Positions 55,101 to 63,749 of a stretch of DNA of 64,000 nucleotides are shown here, piece by piece. Origin of the DNA: Gammaproteobacteria bacterium (lineage in GTDB: Bacteria; Pseudomonadota; Gammaproteobacteria; Arenicellales; Arenicellaceae); the NCBI GenBank assembly GCA_013002025.1, contig JABDKW010000017.1, forward strand, positions 1 through 64,000, written 5' to 3'. The notes beneath the pieces were generated by a model. The model searched no databases. It saw only the letters and a list, made by a program, of their open reading frames with translations, and was not told where the DNA came from. Position 1 is the first letter of the stretch, and every line of letters begins with the position of its first letter. The position numbers and the translations under genes are program-made.

Positions 55101-55790
55101 TTATGCTGCATCACCAATGCGATAACCACGCGATTGAATGGTTTGCAGTAGGGGCTTGTCAAAGGGCTTATCAACCTGCTTGCGCAGATTGTACATATGA
55201 CTGCGCAGGGTGTCGCTATCGGGTAATACATCGCCCCAGATGGCGTGTTCGAGTTGACTACGGCTCACTACCTTGGGCGACTCCTGCATCAGCACGGTGA
55301 GAATTTTCAGGCCGATTGGCGACAAATCCAGCGTTTGCCCGGCGCGCACTACTTCCAGCGTGCCGGTATCGAGTTGTAAATCCTCCACCTCCAGCCGCTG
55401 ATGTTGGCTCATCGGACCCTTGCGCCTCAGCAACGCTTTAATGCGTGCTTCCAGCTCGAGAATTTCAAAGGGCTTGACCAGATAATCATCTGCACCGCTG
55501 TCCAAACCGGTAACCTTGTCCTGCAGCGTGTCACGCGCGGTCAACATAAGGATGGGCGTTGAATTCTTGGATTCTTCCCGCAACCTCCGACACACATCCA
55601 GGCCGTCCATTTGCGGCAGCATAAGATCCAACAATATGATGTCGTACTCATTCTGCGTGGCCAGATTAAAACCGACCCTTCCATCGCTGGCGTAGTCCAT
55701 CTCATACTCACGGCGCTCAAAAAAGTCATACAACATTTCCGCAATGTCAGTATTGTCTTCAATTATCAATACCCGGGTGTTATGGCTCAT
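55101..55790 (-). CDS. OmpR-family response regulator
   Basis: A 229-residue two-domain regulator. The receiver domain (about 1-115) has the acid pocket IIEDN, phospho-acceptor Asp in ILLDLMLPQMDG and LTARD, and Lys in LVKPF. The winged-helix DNA-binding domain follows (SRSQLEHAIWGD, DTLRSHMYNLRKQV). ATG at 55790 (MSHNTRVLIIE) is favoured over the longer frame. First gene of the pair with the downstream kinase. Confidence 0.93.
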   Translation of the reverse strand: MSHNTRVLIIEDNTDIAEMLYDFFERREYEMDYASDGRVGFNLATQNEYDIILLDLMLPQMDGLDVCRRLREESKNSTPILMLTARDTLQDKVTGLDSGADDYLVKPFEILELEARIKALLRRKGPMSQHQRLEVEDLQLDTGTLEVVRAGQTLDLSPIGLKILTVLMQESPKVVSRSQLEHAIWGDVLPDSDTLRSHMYNLRKQVDKPFDKPLLQTIQSRGYRIGDAA

Positions 55791-55860
55791 GTTCGTTTGC
55801 TCCAACGGCCGAAATTGGTTCACAATGGGCGCATGGTAAGCCCCAAAACGTGATGTAGAT

Positions 55861-56367
55861 GTGAATCATACCCGCAGGACCCGCACCGTGAACAGCCAAG
55901 TGCTGGCCAAGCTGCTAATGTTGGGTCACATCGCCCTGATCGTTAGTGCCTGCCAACATCGCCCGACCCTCCCTCCCATCCAACCAGAATCCCCCATGAG
56001 TAAAAGTAAATCCATCGTATGTCCCGATGCGCACCGCTTCGAGGGTCAGGTCATTGGCGATGGACATTGCGTATCGTTTATTAAACAGTGTGCCGGAGCA
56101 CCACGAACAGCCTTATGGCAGCCCGGAAAACACGTATTGGATACGCGGCTAAAAACCGGCACCATCATCGCTACCTTTTTGAACGGCCAATACCCGAACA
56201 TGTCGGGCTACCATGCTGCCATCTATATTGAGCACAACCGCAACGGTATCTGGGTGTGGGATCAATGGCGGGGCAAACCGGTGCACAAGCGCTTTATCAG
56301 GCGCCGTAACGATGGCGCCCCAGCCAGTAACACTGCGCAGGCTTACCGCATAGTTAAGATTCCGTAA
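55861..56367 (+). CDS. BPSL0067 family lipoprotein (NlpC/P60-like cysteine hydrolase)
   Basis: A 168-residue protein of the BPSL0067 family. The catalytic core shows Cys70 in GDGHCVSFIKQ, TALWQPG, TGTIIATFLNGQYPN and His118 in GYHAAIYI, with WDQWRGKPV further on. A lipobox (LIVSAC, Cys31) suggests lipid attachment in the envelope. Family members are thought to cleave peptidoglycan and some are type VI effectors, but no immunity gene or T6SS is seen here. The start is GTG at 55861; GTG at 55888, with AGGA before it, is an alternative. It lies between two opposed two-component systems. Confidence 0.85.
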   Translation: MNHTRRTRTVNSQVLAKLLMLGHIALIVSACQHRPTLPPIQPESPMSKSKSIVCPDAHRFEGQVIGDGHCVSFIKQCAGAPRTALWQPGKHVLDTRLKTGTIIATFLNGQYPNMSGYHAAIYIEHNRNGIWVWDQWRGKPVHKRFIRRRNDGAPASNTAQAYRIVKIP

Positions 56368-56372
56368 GCGGT

Positions 56373-57794
56373 TTAGTCAGGGTGTGCCAGTAGTTCTATC
56401 GGCTTGTCTTTTTTGCGGCGCCGCGGTGGTGTGATGGTAATGCACACTTTAAGCCCTGGTTGATTATCGGCAAATGACAATTCCAGTTGGTGAAGTTTGA
56501 GTACCGCCACTACCAATGCCAGACCCAAGCCTGAACCGGGTGAGGTGCGGCTTTGATCCAGCCGGTAAAAACGCTGTATCACCTTCTCGTATTCAGAGGC
56601 GGGAATGCCCGGACCGTTATCACAAATTTCCACATACCATCGCCCACGCTTGGCATACGCACGAATTACAATCTCACCGTGCTCAGGCGTGTACTTAATC
56701 GCATTATCAATTAAATTAGCGAAGGCCTGAAACAGCATATCCCGGTCTGCCGGTATTTCCATCGGCTGTGAAAGTTCGACCCGCAGCGATTGACCCTTTT
56801 CTTCAATCAGCGGCTCATAAAGCTCCTGCAGGTCACGCAAAATCGAGTTGATATCCACCAACACAAACTCCTTACGCTGCTCACTGTATTCGATTCGCGC
56901 GATGCGCAACAGCGCATTAAAAGTTTGCAGCAGACCATCCGCTTCCTGAATTATGGAATCAACGGTCTCTTCCTCCGGTTCTCCGGCAACTCTGACCTTT
57001 AGCTCCTCGACCCGATTTTTTAATCGCGCTAACGGCGTTTTGAGATCATGCGCAATATTGTCTGATACCCGTCGCACACCCTCCATGCCGCGCTCGATCT
57101 GGTCCAACATGCTGTTCAAATTCAACGCCAGCTGATCAAACTCATCGCCAGTGCCACGGGTTTGAATACGCTTACGCAGATCGCCCTGCATGATCTTACG
57201 ACTGGTTTGGTTGATAGCCCCCAGGCGCAGACGCAACATACGTTGCAGCGTCATGCCCCCGACCAAGCCTAATCCAATGGTTAACAACAAGCCCCAAACC
57301 AGCGCGCTGCCCACCAGCGCCTTCATGGTTTGCAGGTCTTTCATGCCCTGCCCCACCAACAGATTAAAACGGTTTTCCACCTCAAAGGTGCGGGCGCGGG
57401 CGCTGAACTCACGACCGGATTTGTCCTGAATGTCGTCCAGCTTGAAGTTTAACCAACCCTCTTTGTTATAGGCGATGGGCGGCCAGCGGTTGATGTTACC
57501 CACCAGGGGTCGAAACTGGTGGTCGGTCAGTAGATACAAGGTTGAGTCGCCTGGCCGCTGCTGCTCGATCCGGTCGGAGAGAACCTTAATCAGGCCCGGA
57601 TAGCCACGGCTGGCATAAACGGTCGACAACGCCTTGATTTCCGCGTTGATATCTTCATCGGTCTGGTTGGTCTGATAAACAATCGTCGACCAGTAAATAA
57701 AGCCCAGAATAATGGCCACCGACAGGCCAAACAGAACAACGTAGACCAGCGTTATCCTGACCGCTGAGCTTTTAAATGGATTAATCTGGCTCAC
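56373..57794 (-). CDS. Sensor histidine kinase
   Basis: A 473-residue kinase: two membrane helices (about 12-34 and 160-185) bracket a periplasmic sensor, then HAMP (about 186-240), HisKA (SDNIAHDLKTPLARLK, phospho-His) and HATPase (LIDNAIKYTPEHG, DNGPGIP, GSGLGLALV). It overlaps its response regulator gene by 14 bases and follows degQ in the same direction, so a protease and a two-component system share an operon. Envelope-stress sensing is an inference from this context. Confidence 0.92.
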   Translation of the reverse strand: MSQINPFKSSAVRITLVYVVLFGLSVAIILGFIYWSTIVYQTNQTDEDINAEIKALSTVYASRGYPGLIKVLSDRIEQQRPGDSTLYLLTDHQFRPLVGNINRWPPIAYNKEGWLNFKLDDIQDKSGREFSARARTFEVENRFNLLVGQGMKDLQTMKALVGSALVWGLLLTIGLGLVGGMTLQRMLRLRLGAINQTSRKIMQGDLRKRIQTRGTGDEFDQLALNLNSMLDQIERGMEGVRRVSDNIAHDLKTPLARLKNRVEELKVRVAGEPEEETVDSIIQEADGLLQTFNALLRIARIEYSEQRKEFVLVDINSILRDLQELYEPLIEEKGQSLRVELSQPMEIPADRDMLFQAFANLIDNAIKYTPEHGEIVIRAYAKRGRWYVEICDNGPGIPASEYEKVIQRFYRLDQSRTSPGSGLGLALVVAVLKLHQLELSFADNQPGLKVCITITPPRRRKKDKPIELLAHPD

Positions 57795-58476
57795 TCAGCA
57801 TATAGCCAGCACCGCGTACTGTGTGCAGCAGGGGAACGTCAAATTCTTTGTCGATTTTGCCGCGCAGGCGCGAGATATGCACATCAATAACATTGGTTTG
57901 CGGGTCAAAATGATAGTCCCACACTTTCTCCAGTAACATGGTGCGGGTAACCACCTGCCCGCTGTGGCGCATCAGGTATTCCAATAGCCGGAATTCGCGC
58001 GGCTGCAGATCAACTTTCTTATCCGCTCTGCGCACTTCCCGTTTCAGCAAATCCATTTCCAAATCTGCCACCGTCAGCACCGTGTCAGGCGACTCTGGTT
58101 CAGCCCGACGAACCAGCGCTTCAATACGCGCCTGCAATTCTGAAAAGGCAAACGGCTTTACCAGATAATCATCGGCGCCGGCTTTCAGGCCCACCACGCG
58201 ATCATCCACATCACCGAGCGCGCTGAGCATCAGAATCGGGGTTCGATTATTACCGCCGCGCAAAGTGCGGGTCATGGTGACGCCATCTACCTTGGGTAAC
58301 ATCCGGTCTGCCACAATAACCTGATAATCAGTTGAGTCAGCCATTAGCAGCCCTTCTCGACCGTCAGCCGCATGATCTGCAATGTGACCACATTCGGTTA
58401 AGCCCTTTACGATATATGCGGCGGTTTCCTTATCGTCTTCTACCACCAATACGCGAATCATATTTTTTTTAGTCAT
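57781..58476 (-). CDS. OmpR-family response regulator
   Basis: A 231-residue regulator. The receiver domain has EDDKE, Asp in IVADRMLPKVDG, and LVKPF; the DNA-binding winged helix has RTMLLEKVWDYHFDP and VIDVHISRLRGKID. The ATG at 58476 (MTKKNMIRV) is preceded by GGGAA. It lies 41 bases downstream of degQ and overlaps its kinase gene. Confidence 0.93.
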   Translation of the reverse strand: MTKKNMIRVLVVEDDKETAAYIVKGLTECGHIADHAADGREGLLMADSTDYQVIVADRMLPKVDGVTMTRTLRGGNNRTPILMLSALGDVDDRVVGLKAGADDYLVKPFAFSELQARIEALVRRAEPESPDTVLTVADLEMDLLKREVRRADKKVDLQPREFRLLEYLMRHSGQVVTRTMLLEKVWDYHFDPQTNVIDVHISRLRGKIDKEFDVPLLHTVRGAGYMLSEPD

Positions 58477-58517
58477 GTTTGTTTCCCATTAGTTTACGCT
58501 AACTGCGAAGCGCGTTT

Positions 58518-60065
58518 CTATTGCTCTTCCAAGTCAAAGGCGATGAAACGGCTTCCATTACTGCGTTGTAATAAAACGACGATCTTGCTGCGATTATCTT
58601 TGCGCGCGCGATTGATGATGTCACGTACCTGATCCGGCTTACTGACCGACTGGTTATCCACTGAGGTTAATACGTCACCGGCGCGTAACCCATTGCTGGC
58701 GGCCAAGCCACCCCGTTGCACGCTGCGCACACCAACGCCGTCTATCTCTTCATCAACACTAAAGCGCGACCGGAACGAATCGTCGAGTTCGGTTAACACC
58801 GCCCCCAGCGCGTCAACTTCCTCGGGCTCCGCATCATCGCGACCGCGACCCTGTGCCACCGCGGCCGGGTCTTCCGGATAGCGTTCGGTTTTGACCGTCA
58901 GTGTTTTACGGCTGCCATTACGCCATACCTCGACTTTGGCTTTTTTGCCCACCGGTGTATCCGCCACGATGCGGGGCAAATCACGCATTTCTTCGACGTC
59001 TCGACCATCAAACTTCAAAATGATATCGCCGCTTTTAATGCCGCCCTTTTCAGCCGGCTCACCTTCTTCCACTCTGGCGACCAACGCGCCATGGTCATTG
59101 TCGCGCCCAAAGCCCTCCGCCAGCTCATCGGTAATCGGTTGAATCTGCACACCAATCCAGCCACGTTCGACCACACCGGTGTCTTTTAATTGGGTTATCA
59201 CCCCCTCAGCGATGGTAGAAGGGATGGAGAAGCCGATACCAACACTGCCACCATTGGGAGAGTAAATTGCGGTATTGATGCCGATCACCTCGCCGCGCAG
59301 ATTAAACAGCGGCCCACCGGAGTTGCCCCGGTTAATGGCGGCGTCTACCTGGATGTAATCATCATAGGGCCCAGAATTGATATCACGCCCGCGCGCCGAA
59401 ATAATTCCGGTGGTAGCGGACCCACCCAATCCAAAGGGGTTTCCGATTGCGACTACCCAATCACCGACTCGTGATTTATCCGCGTCGCCCCAGGCGACAT
59501 AAGGCATGTCCTTGGCGTCGTCAAGTTTGAGCAGCGCCAGATCTGTTTTGTCGTCACTACCAATCAGCTCGGCTGTGTATTCGTCACCGTCGGTCAAGGT
59601 CACTACAATTTCGTCGGCGTCTTTCACGACGTGATGATTAGTGACGACCAGACCATCCTCACTGATGATAAACCCCGAGCCTATGCCTAACGGCCGGCTG
59701 CGCTCCTGTTGCCGCGGTTGGCGGTCACGGAACTGCTCGAAAAAATCCTCAAACGGAGAGCCCGGCGGAAAATCAAATTGTGGAAAGCTGCCGTGCCCAC
59801 GTGGTGTACCACTGATCGACACGTGCACCACCGCCGGACTGACCTTCTCGATCAAATCAGCAAATCCGGCCGCTGGCGACCAGGGCTGTTCCGGGTTGCT
59901 CAACAACACCGCCTTTTCAATCTTCCCCGTCGGTGCCACGACAGCCGGCTCGTCGGCCTGCCCATCCGCACTGACCTGAATGGATATCACCACCACGGCA
60001 GTGGCGACGATCACCGTGCCCCACTTCAGCACCGGCAATAATGATTTCGAGATGAGGTTTAACAT
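58518..60065 (-). CDS. degQ: DegQ/MucD family periplasmic serine endoprotease
   Basis: A 515-residue HtrA-type protease, with signal/anchor helix near residues 14-32. The triad is His145 (VTNHHVV), Asp175 (DDKTDLALL) and Ser249 (RGNSGGPL). Two PDZ domains follow (about 305-395 and 420-512). It degrades misfolded proteins in the periplasm. The ATG at 60065 is chosen because GGAGA stands seven bases upstream; a longer frame is open. It precedes a two-component pair in the same direction, and the upstream region carries a long inverted repeat. Confidence 0.92.
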   Translation of the reverse strand: MLNLISKSLLPVLKWGTVIVATAVVVISIQVSADGQADEPAVVAPTGKIEKAVLLSNPEQPWSPAAGFADLIEKVSPAVVHVSISGTPRGHGSFPQFDFPPGSPFEDFFEQFRDRQPRQQERSRPLGIGSGFIISEDGLVVTNHHVVKDADEIVVTLTDGDEYTAELIGSDDKTDLALLKLDDAKDMPYVAWGDADKSRVGDWVVAIGNPFGLGGSATTGIISARGRDINSGPYDDYIQVDAAINRGNSGGPLFNLRGEVIGINTAIYSPNGGSVGIGFSIPSTIAEGVITQLKDTGVVERGWIGVQIQPITDELAEGFGRDNDHGALVARVEEGEPAEKGGIKSGDIILKFDGRDVEEMRDLPRIVADTPVGKKAKVEVWRNGSRKTLTVKTERYPEDPAAVAQGRGRDDAEPEEVDALGAVLTELDDSFRSRFSVDEEIDGVGVRSVQRGGLAASNGLRAGDVLTSVDNQSVSKPDQVRDIINRARKDNRSKIVVLLQRSNGSRFIAFDLEEQ

Positions 60066-60123
60066 CAATTTCTCCAAAGGTGATTGGCTCTTAAGAGTGC
60101 GAGCCTGAATAATGATAGAAAAC

Positions 60124-60155
60124 ATTACTTATGATACAGGTGAACCGTAAGTAAT
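60124..60155. promoter_or_regulatory. Long inverted repeat upstream of degQ
   Basis: ATTACTTA (60124-60131) and TAAGTAAT (60148-60155) form a perfect 8+8 inverted repeat separated by 16 bases, 59-90 bases before the degQ ATG. This is a plausible dimer-binding site for the operon's own response regulator. Confidence 0.4.
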
Positions 60156-60260
60156 CTAAGCGGAGTGTAAGGTCAACTTGATTACGTTCAAGTGACAGGC
60201 GTATTACCTTTTTGTAATTCCTTGATTTTACTGGCTTTTATAGGACGGTCGTCCAGAAAG

Positions 60261-60280
60261 AATTGCCTGAAACGGCAATT
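60261..60280 (-). terminator. Hairpin after cysB (possible terminator)
   Basis: AATTGCC (60261-60267) and GGCAATT (60274-60280) pair with a six-base loop, eight bases past the cysB stop on the minus strand. The following tract is CTTTCT, not a clean T run. Confidence 0.4.
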
Positions 60281-60288
60281 GGGTGGAT

Positions 60289-61272
60289 TCAGCGCATTGC
60301 TGCCTTTTCCACATACTCACGATACAACTTTTCTTGCAAAGAGGTGTCTTTCTGGGCTGCAAGGGCCTGATCCACGACCTCACGGCTCAGGTGATCAGCG
60401 AATAACTTAATGAACTCGTAGACGTATTCACGGATGACAGCGTTTTTGCGAATGGCCAGACTGGTGACGCTGGAATCGAACAGGTTACCGGCATCCAGTA
60501 CCACCAGGTCGCCATCCTGGCGCGGATCATAGGCCATGCGTGCCACAATGCCGATGCCCAGACCAGTTCGCACATAGGCTTTAATTACTTCCGCGTCAGC
60601 GGCGGTGAGCACCACATTCAAATCCAGGTTTTCCTGTTTAAAGGCCCGATTAATGACCGAGCGGTCTGCGACACCGAAGGTATAGGTGATAATCGGATGC
60701 TCAGCAATTGCCGCCAGCGTTAACTCGGGCAACTCAGCCAACGGATGCCCCTTGGGCACCATCAGGCAACGGTTCCAGCGGTAACAGGGTAGCAGAATCA
60801 GGCTTTCAAACAGTTCCAGAGCTTCGGTCGCAATACCGATATCAGCCTCGCCGGTATCGGTCAGGCTGGCGATTTGCTCTGGGGTGCCTTGGTTGATCTG
60901 CAACTGCACATCGGGGTAGCGCTCGCGAAAGGCACTAATCACCGGCGGTAGCACGTAGCGCGCCTGGGTATGCGTGGTGGCGATGGACAGCATGCCGGAA
61001 TTCGGGTGACTGAAATCGTCGGCCAGCCGCTTTACGTTTTCAACTTCGTTAAGAATTCGCTCGAAGCGTTCAGCCAGCCGGGTGCCCTCCGGCGTCAGGC
61101 CATTAATGTGTTTACCGCTGCGTTCAAAAATGGTGATGCCCAGCTCTTCCTCAAGCCGTTTAATCTGGCTACTGACGCCCGGTTGTGAGGTGAACAGCTT
61201 ATCGGCCGCCGCGGTGACGTTCATGCCATTTTTGATGACTTCCACCACGTACTGCAATTGTCTGAGTTTCAT
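60289..61272 (-). CDS. cysB: LysR-type transcription regulator CysB
   Basis: A 327-residue LTTR of the CysB/Cbl subgroup. The helix-turn-helix is MNVTAAADKLFTSQPGVSSQIKRLEEELG, starting near residue 17, followed by the inducer domain (TTHTQARYVLPPVI, TFGVADRSVINRAF). CysB activates sulfate assimilation and cysteine genes with N-acetylserine. No cys gene is near, as usual for this regulator. Cbl is a close alternative. Confidence 0.88.
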   Translation of the reverse strand: MKLRQLQYVVEVIKNGMNVTAAADKLFTSQPGVSSQIKRLEEELGITIFERSGKHINGLTPEGTRLAERFERILNEVENVKRLADDFSHPNSGMLSIATTHTQARYVLPPVISAFRERYPDVQLQINQGTPEQIASLTDTGEADIGIATEALELFESLILLPCYRWNRCLMVPKGHPLAELPELTLAAIAEHPIITYTFGVADRSVINRAFKQENLDLNVVLTAADAEVIKAYVRTGLGIGIVARMAYDPRQDGDLVVLDAGNLFDSSVTSLAIRKNAVIREYVYEFIKLFADHLSREVVDQALAAQKDTSLQEKLYREYVEKAAMR

Positions 61273-61311
61273 ATCCTTATTAAGGCCTACAAGGGCCAGC
61301 TGTCGGTCATA

Positions 61312-62307
61312 TTATGACGGCACAAAACATTGATCAGGAATCGAGAACTCCTTATCTAATGAGCCATTTTGCTCATACAGGTCACAGTTAGCCATGTAGT
61401 TACTGGTGGTGACTGGCATCGGCACTCGCACGCCGGCCAGGTAGCTCACCACATCGCGCCCCATGACAATTAGGCGTAAACCATCTTCCCAGTAGCGCAG
61501 CCCATGTTTGCTGCTGTCCAGCCCACAGGGCTTGAATGTGGATAATGCTTCTTTAGCGGCCACATAGCGCGGCCAGACGTCATAGATAGCCTCGTCTCGG
61601 CGCATGGTTTCCACTTCGGTCTTGCTGGCTTCACGCAACTCTTCCAATAGCGGCAGCACATCCTCAAAGCCGTCGACCTTGGAAAAAACCTGATTCATGC
61701 GGTCAATCACTTCGTCAATGGCACGAAAGGTTTGCGCCAGCTTGACATAACGACTCTGAAAAAATTTGTCGGTCGGCATGGAGAAGGCCTTAAACGGCTC
61801 GCCCCACAATTCGTCTACGCCCTCTTCGCCACTGAAATGCTTGACCTCTTTGCCGAGCTTTAAAGCTTCCATAAAGCAATCGGCACACTGCTGCATCAAC
61901 GGGTTGTCTTCAGCCACCTCCACACCGTTTTCAGCCAGATCTACCACGCTACTGAAAATATCGGTCGCACGATTAAATAATGAGCCGGCCAGCATGGCCG
62001 CTTTAACTCTTTTGCGAACCGGGTCAGTTTCCGATTCATAATATTTGCGCGAAATCTCCATGCGCCAGCCGGGCGAGTTAATGCCTTGCTCTGTGTGGTG
62101 GAATACACGACGCTGCAATGAAAAAATCAGCGCCCGTTTTTCGGCCATGGTATTCGGCGGTGGAGCGTAATAACGAATCCAGTAACCATCGGTATAGATA
62201 CAAATCTTACCATTATGTTCTCTGATGCAACCGTCATCCGGCTGGTTTGCTGGCTTCGGTGTCAGCTCAGCGGCTTCGTCGGATACGGCGTTGGCAGAGT
62301 CATTCAT
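61312..62307 (-). CDS. Unrecognised 331-residue protein
   Basis: A full-length 331-residue protein I do not recognise. It has no signal peptide and no membrane helix. After a charged, disordered-looking N terminus (about 1-35) it seems largely alpha-helical, with repeated acidic stretches and an aromatic segment IYTDGYWIRYYAPPP near residues 32-46. No catalytic motif is evident. It lies between cysB and the nqr maturation genes on the same strand, with about 40-50-base gaps. Base composition is like its neighbours. Possible cytoplasmic scaffold or enzyme; function unknown. Confidence 0.7.
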   Translation of the reverse strand: MNDSANAVSDEAAELTPKPANQPDDGCIREHNGKICIYTDGYWIRYYAPPPNTMAEKRALIFSLQRRVFHHTEQGINSPGWRMEISRKYYESETDPVRKRVKAAMLAGSLFNRATDIFSSVVDLAENGVEVAEDNPLMQQCADCFMEALKLGKEVKHFSGEEGVDELWGEPFKAFSMPTDKFFQSRYVKLAQTFRAIDEVIDRMNQVFSKVDGFEDVLPLLEELREASKTEVETMRRDEAIYDVWPRYVAAKEALSTFKPCGLDSSKHGLRYWEDGLRLIVMGRDVVSYLAGVRVPMPVTTSNYMANCDLYEQNGSLDKEFSIPDQCFVPS

Positions 62308-62353
62308 TGGATAAAATTCGGGGCGCGGTAGTGTGAGTTTGCCCTGGGTGCAG

Positions 62354-62578
62354 CTAGTGTTGCTGCCCGACTCCCTGTGATTGAGCGCGGCGTTCCATCT
62401 CGCGCCGTTTCTTACAAAGCTTCTTACCTTCGCAAATATCGCAGGCGCCGCTCAAACCATCAATATCATTGAGCCCACCGCAGCTGCCTTTAATTTCCCG
62501 GTTGCTCAGAATAACGCCCAGCGACATGCCCAGCATGACCAGAATAAAGACAAAAAATGTAATTAAAAATACGTTCAT
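62354..62578 (-). CDS. nqrM: Na+-NQR maturation protein NqrM
   Basis: A 74-residue protein: one membrane helix (about 3-24) and a cysteine-rich tail with Cys33, Cys46, Cys49 and Cys55 (SCGG, ACDICEGKKLC). This is the DUF539/NqrM pattern, needed to insert the iron centre of the sodium-pumping NADH:quinone reductase. Start ATG at 62578 (MNVFLITFF); a longer frame to 62608 is less likely. Follows apbE. Confidence 0.92.
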   Translation of the reverse strand: MNVFLITFFVFILVMLGMSLGVILSNREIKGSCGGLNDIDGLSGACDICEGKKLCKKRREMERRAQSQGVGQQH

Positions 62579-62674
62579 AATCCCGAGCGGCATCGACTGC
62601 AATCGCACAGACCCTATAAGGCCGTACTTTAGTAACAGGCGTGTCCTGATGCAACCTAAATTATTGTTATTTCA

Positions 62675-63694
62675 TTATTGTATACCGTGAGATTGTATAC
62701 GTTGGGCAAAGCCGGGGGTCATAAATTCTTCATAACTGTCTGTGTTTGCTTGTCGAATGACCAGATAAACGGACAATTCGTGCTGTTTTGCAAAGCGCCG
62801 GGCTTTATCTTCGCCCATGGCCAATAAGGCGGTTGCCAGGGCGTCCGCCTCACTGGCCTGCTCGGCCAGCACACTGACCAACGCCAGTCTGTGCAACACC
62901 GGCGAGGCGGTCAATGGATCGATGGTGTGTGAAAATCGTTCACCGTCGATCTCGAGAAAGTTACGATAGTCACCCGACGTGGCGATGGCTAAACTATCTA
63001 ATTCCACCACCTTGGCAATGCCGCCCAGCATTTCCGGGCGCTCAATTCCAACGCGCCAAAGCTGCCGGTCGATATTCACGCCGCGCGCTTTCAGTTCACC
63101 ACCAATATCGATCAGGTAGTCGGTGACCCGCTGCTGAGCAAGCAATTTACTCAACTCATCGACTGCATACCCTTTCGCAATAGCCGACAGGTCTATGGTC
63201 ACCCCGTCGATGGTCTTGCTCAGCTGGTCACCGTCGAGCTTTAAATGAGAGTAACCTACACTGGCCCGCAGTCCTTCTAACAACTCAGCCTCAGGACGCA
63301 CGGTTATCGCGCCATCGGGGCCAAAGCCCCAGGCATTGACCAGCGCGGCAACGGTGATATCAAAATAGCCGCCGCTAAGCTTGGCAATGTCTTGAGCCTG
63401 ACGCACGACATTTGCGGTATCGTCAGACAGCGTGACGGGCTGCCCCGCGGCGGCTCGATTAAAGCGGCTCACCTCTGAGTCATCGATGTAGGTCGACATG
63501 CGCTGCTCAATTTGCTGCAGTCGATTAGTCAAAAGATCCAGCAATGGCTGCGGTTCGCGTTCAGCCGGCAGGATTACCGTGATTCTGAAATCAGTGCCCA
63601 TGGTGGGGCCACTGAAATTTACCGATACAGTGTCGGCCGGTCGGCCACAAGCACTAAGCACACACGCCGTCACCAGGCACATTAGGGCCCGCAC
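62675..63694 (-). CDS. apbE: FAD:protein FMN transferase (lipoprotein)
   Basis: A protein of about 339 residues that attaches FMN to NqrB and NqrC threonines in the periplasm. The lipobox VLSAC (Cys near residue 14) indicates a lipoprotein; family motifs are GPTMGTDFRI, IDLSAIAKGYAVDEL, DIGGELKARG and the SHTIDPLTASPV end. Start is uncertain: GTG at 63694 or ATG at 63682, both without a Shine-Dalgarno, lie directly after the nqrF terminator hairpin. It lies 96 bases upstream of nqrM. Confidence 0.9.
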   Translation of the reverse strand: MRALMCLVTACVLSACGRPADTVSVNFSGPTMGTDFRITVILPAEREPQPLLDLLTNRLQQIEQRMSTYIDDSEVSRFNRAAAGQPVTLSDDTANVVRQAQDIAKLSGGYFDITVAALVNAWGFGPDGAITVRPEAELLEGLRASVGYSHLKLDGDQLSKTIDGVTIDLSAIAKGYAVDELSKLLAQQRVTDYLIDIGGELKARGVNIDRQLWRVGIERPEMLGGIAKVVELDSLAIATSGDYRNFLEIDGERFSHTIDPLTASPVLHRLALVSVLAEQASEADALATALLAMGEDKARRFAKQHELSVYLVIRQANTDSYEEFMTPGFAQRIQSHGIQ

Positions 63695-63697
63695 AAC

Positions 63698-63728
63698 AAA
63701 AAACAGCGAGCCAGGCCCGCTGTTTTTT
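63698..63728 (-). terminator. Terminator/attenuator between nqrF and apbE
   Basis: CGCTGTTTTTT (63718-63728) and AAAAAACAGCG (63698-63708) form an eleven-base-pair hairpin on the minus strand with a T run. It begins 22 bases past the nqrF stop and reaches the apbE start codon. Confidence 0.75.
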
Positions 63729-63749
63729 AACTGAGAATGTAATCCAGCA

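Noticed and set aside
55861-56367. BPSL0067 gene as part of a type VI secretion island
   Set aside because: No Tss, Hcp, VgrG, PAAR or immunity gene lies within the window.
60066-60125. Longer degQ start at 60125
   Set aside because: The ATG at 60065 has a good Shine-Dalgarno and begins directly with a signal/anchor segment.
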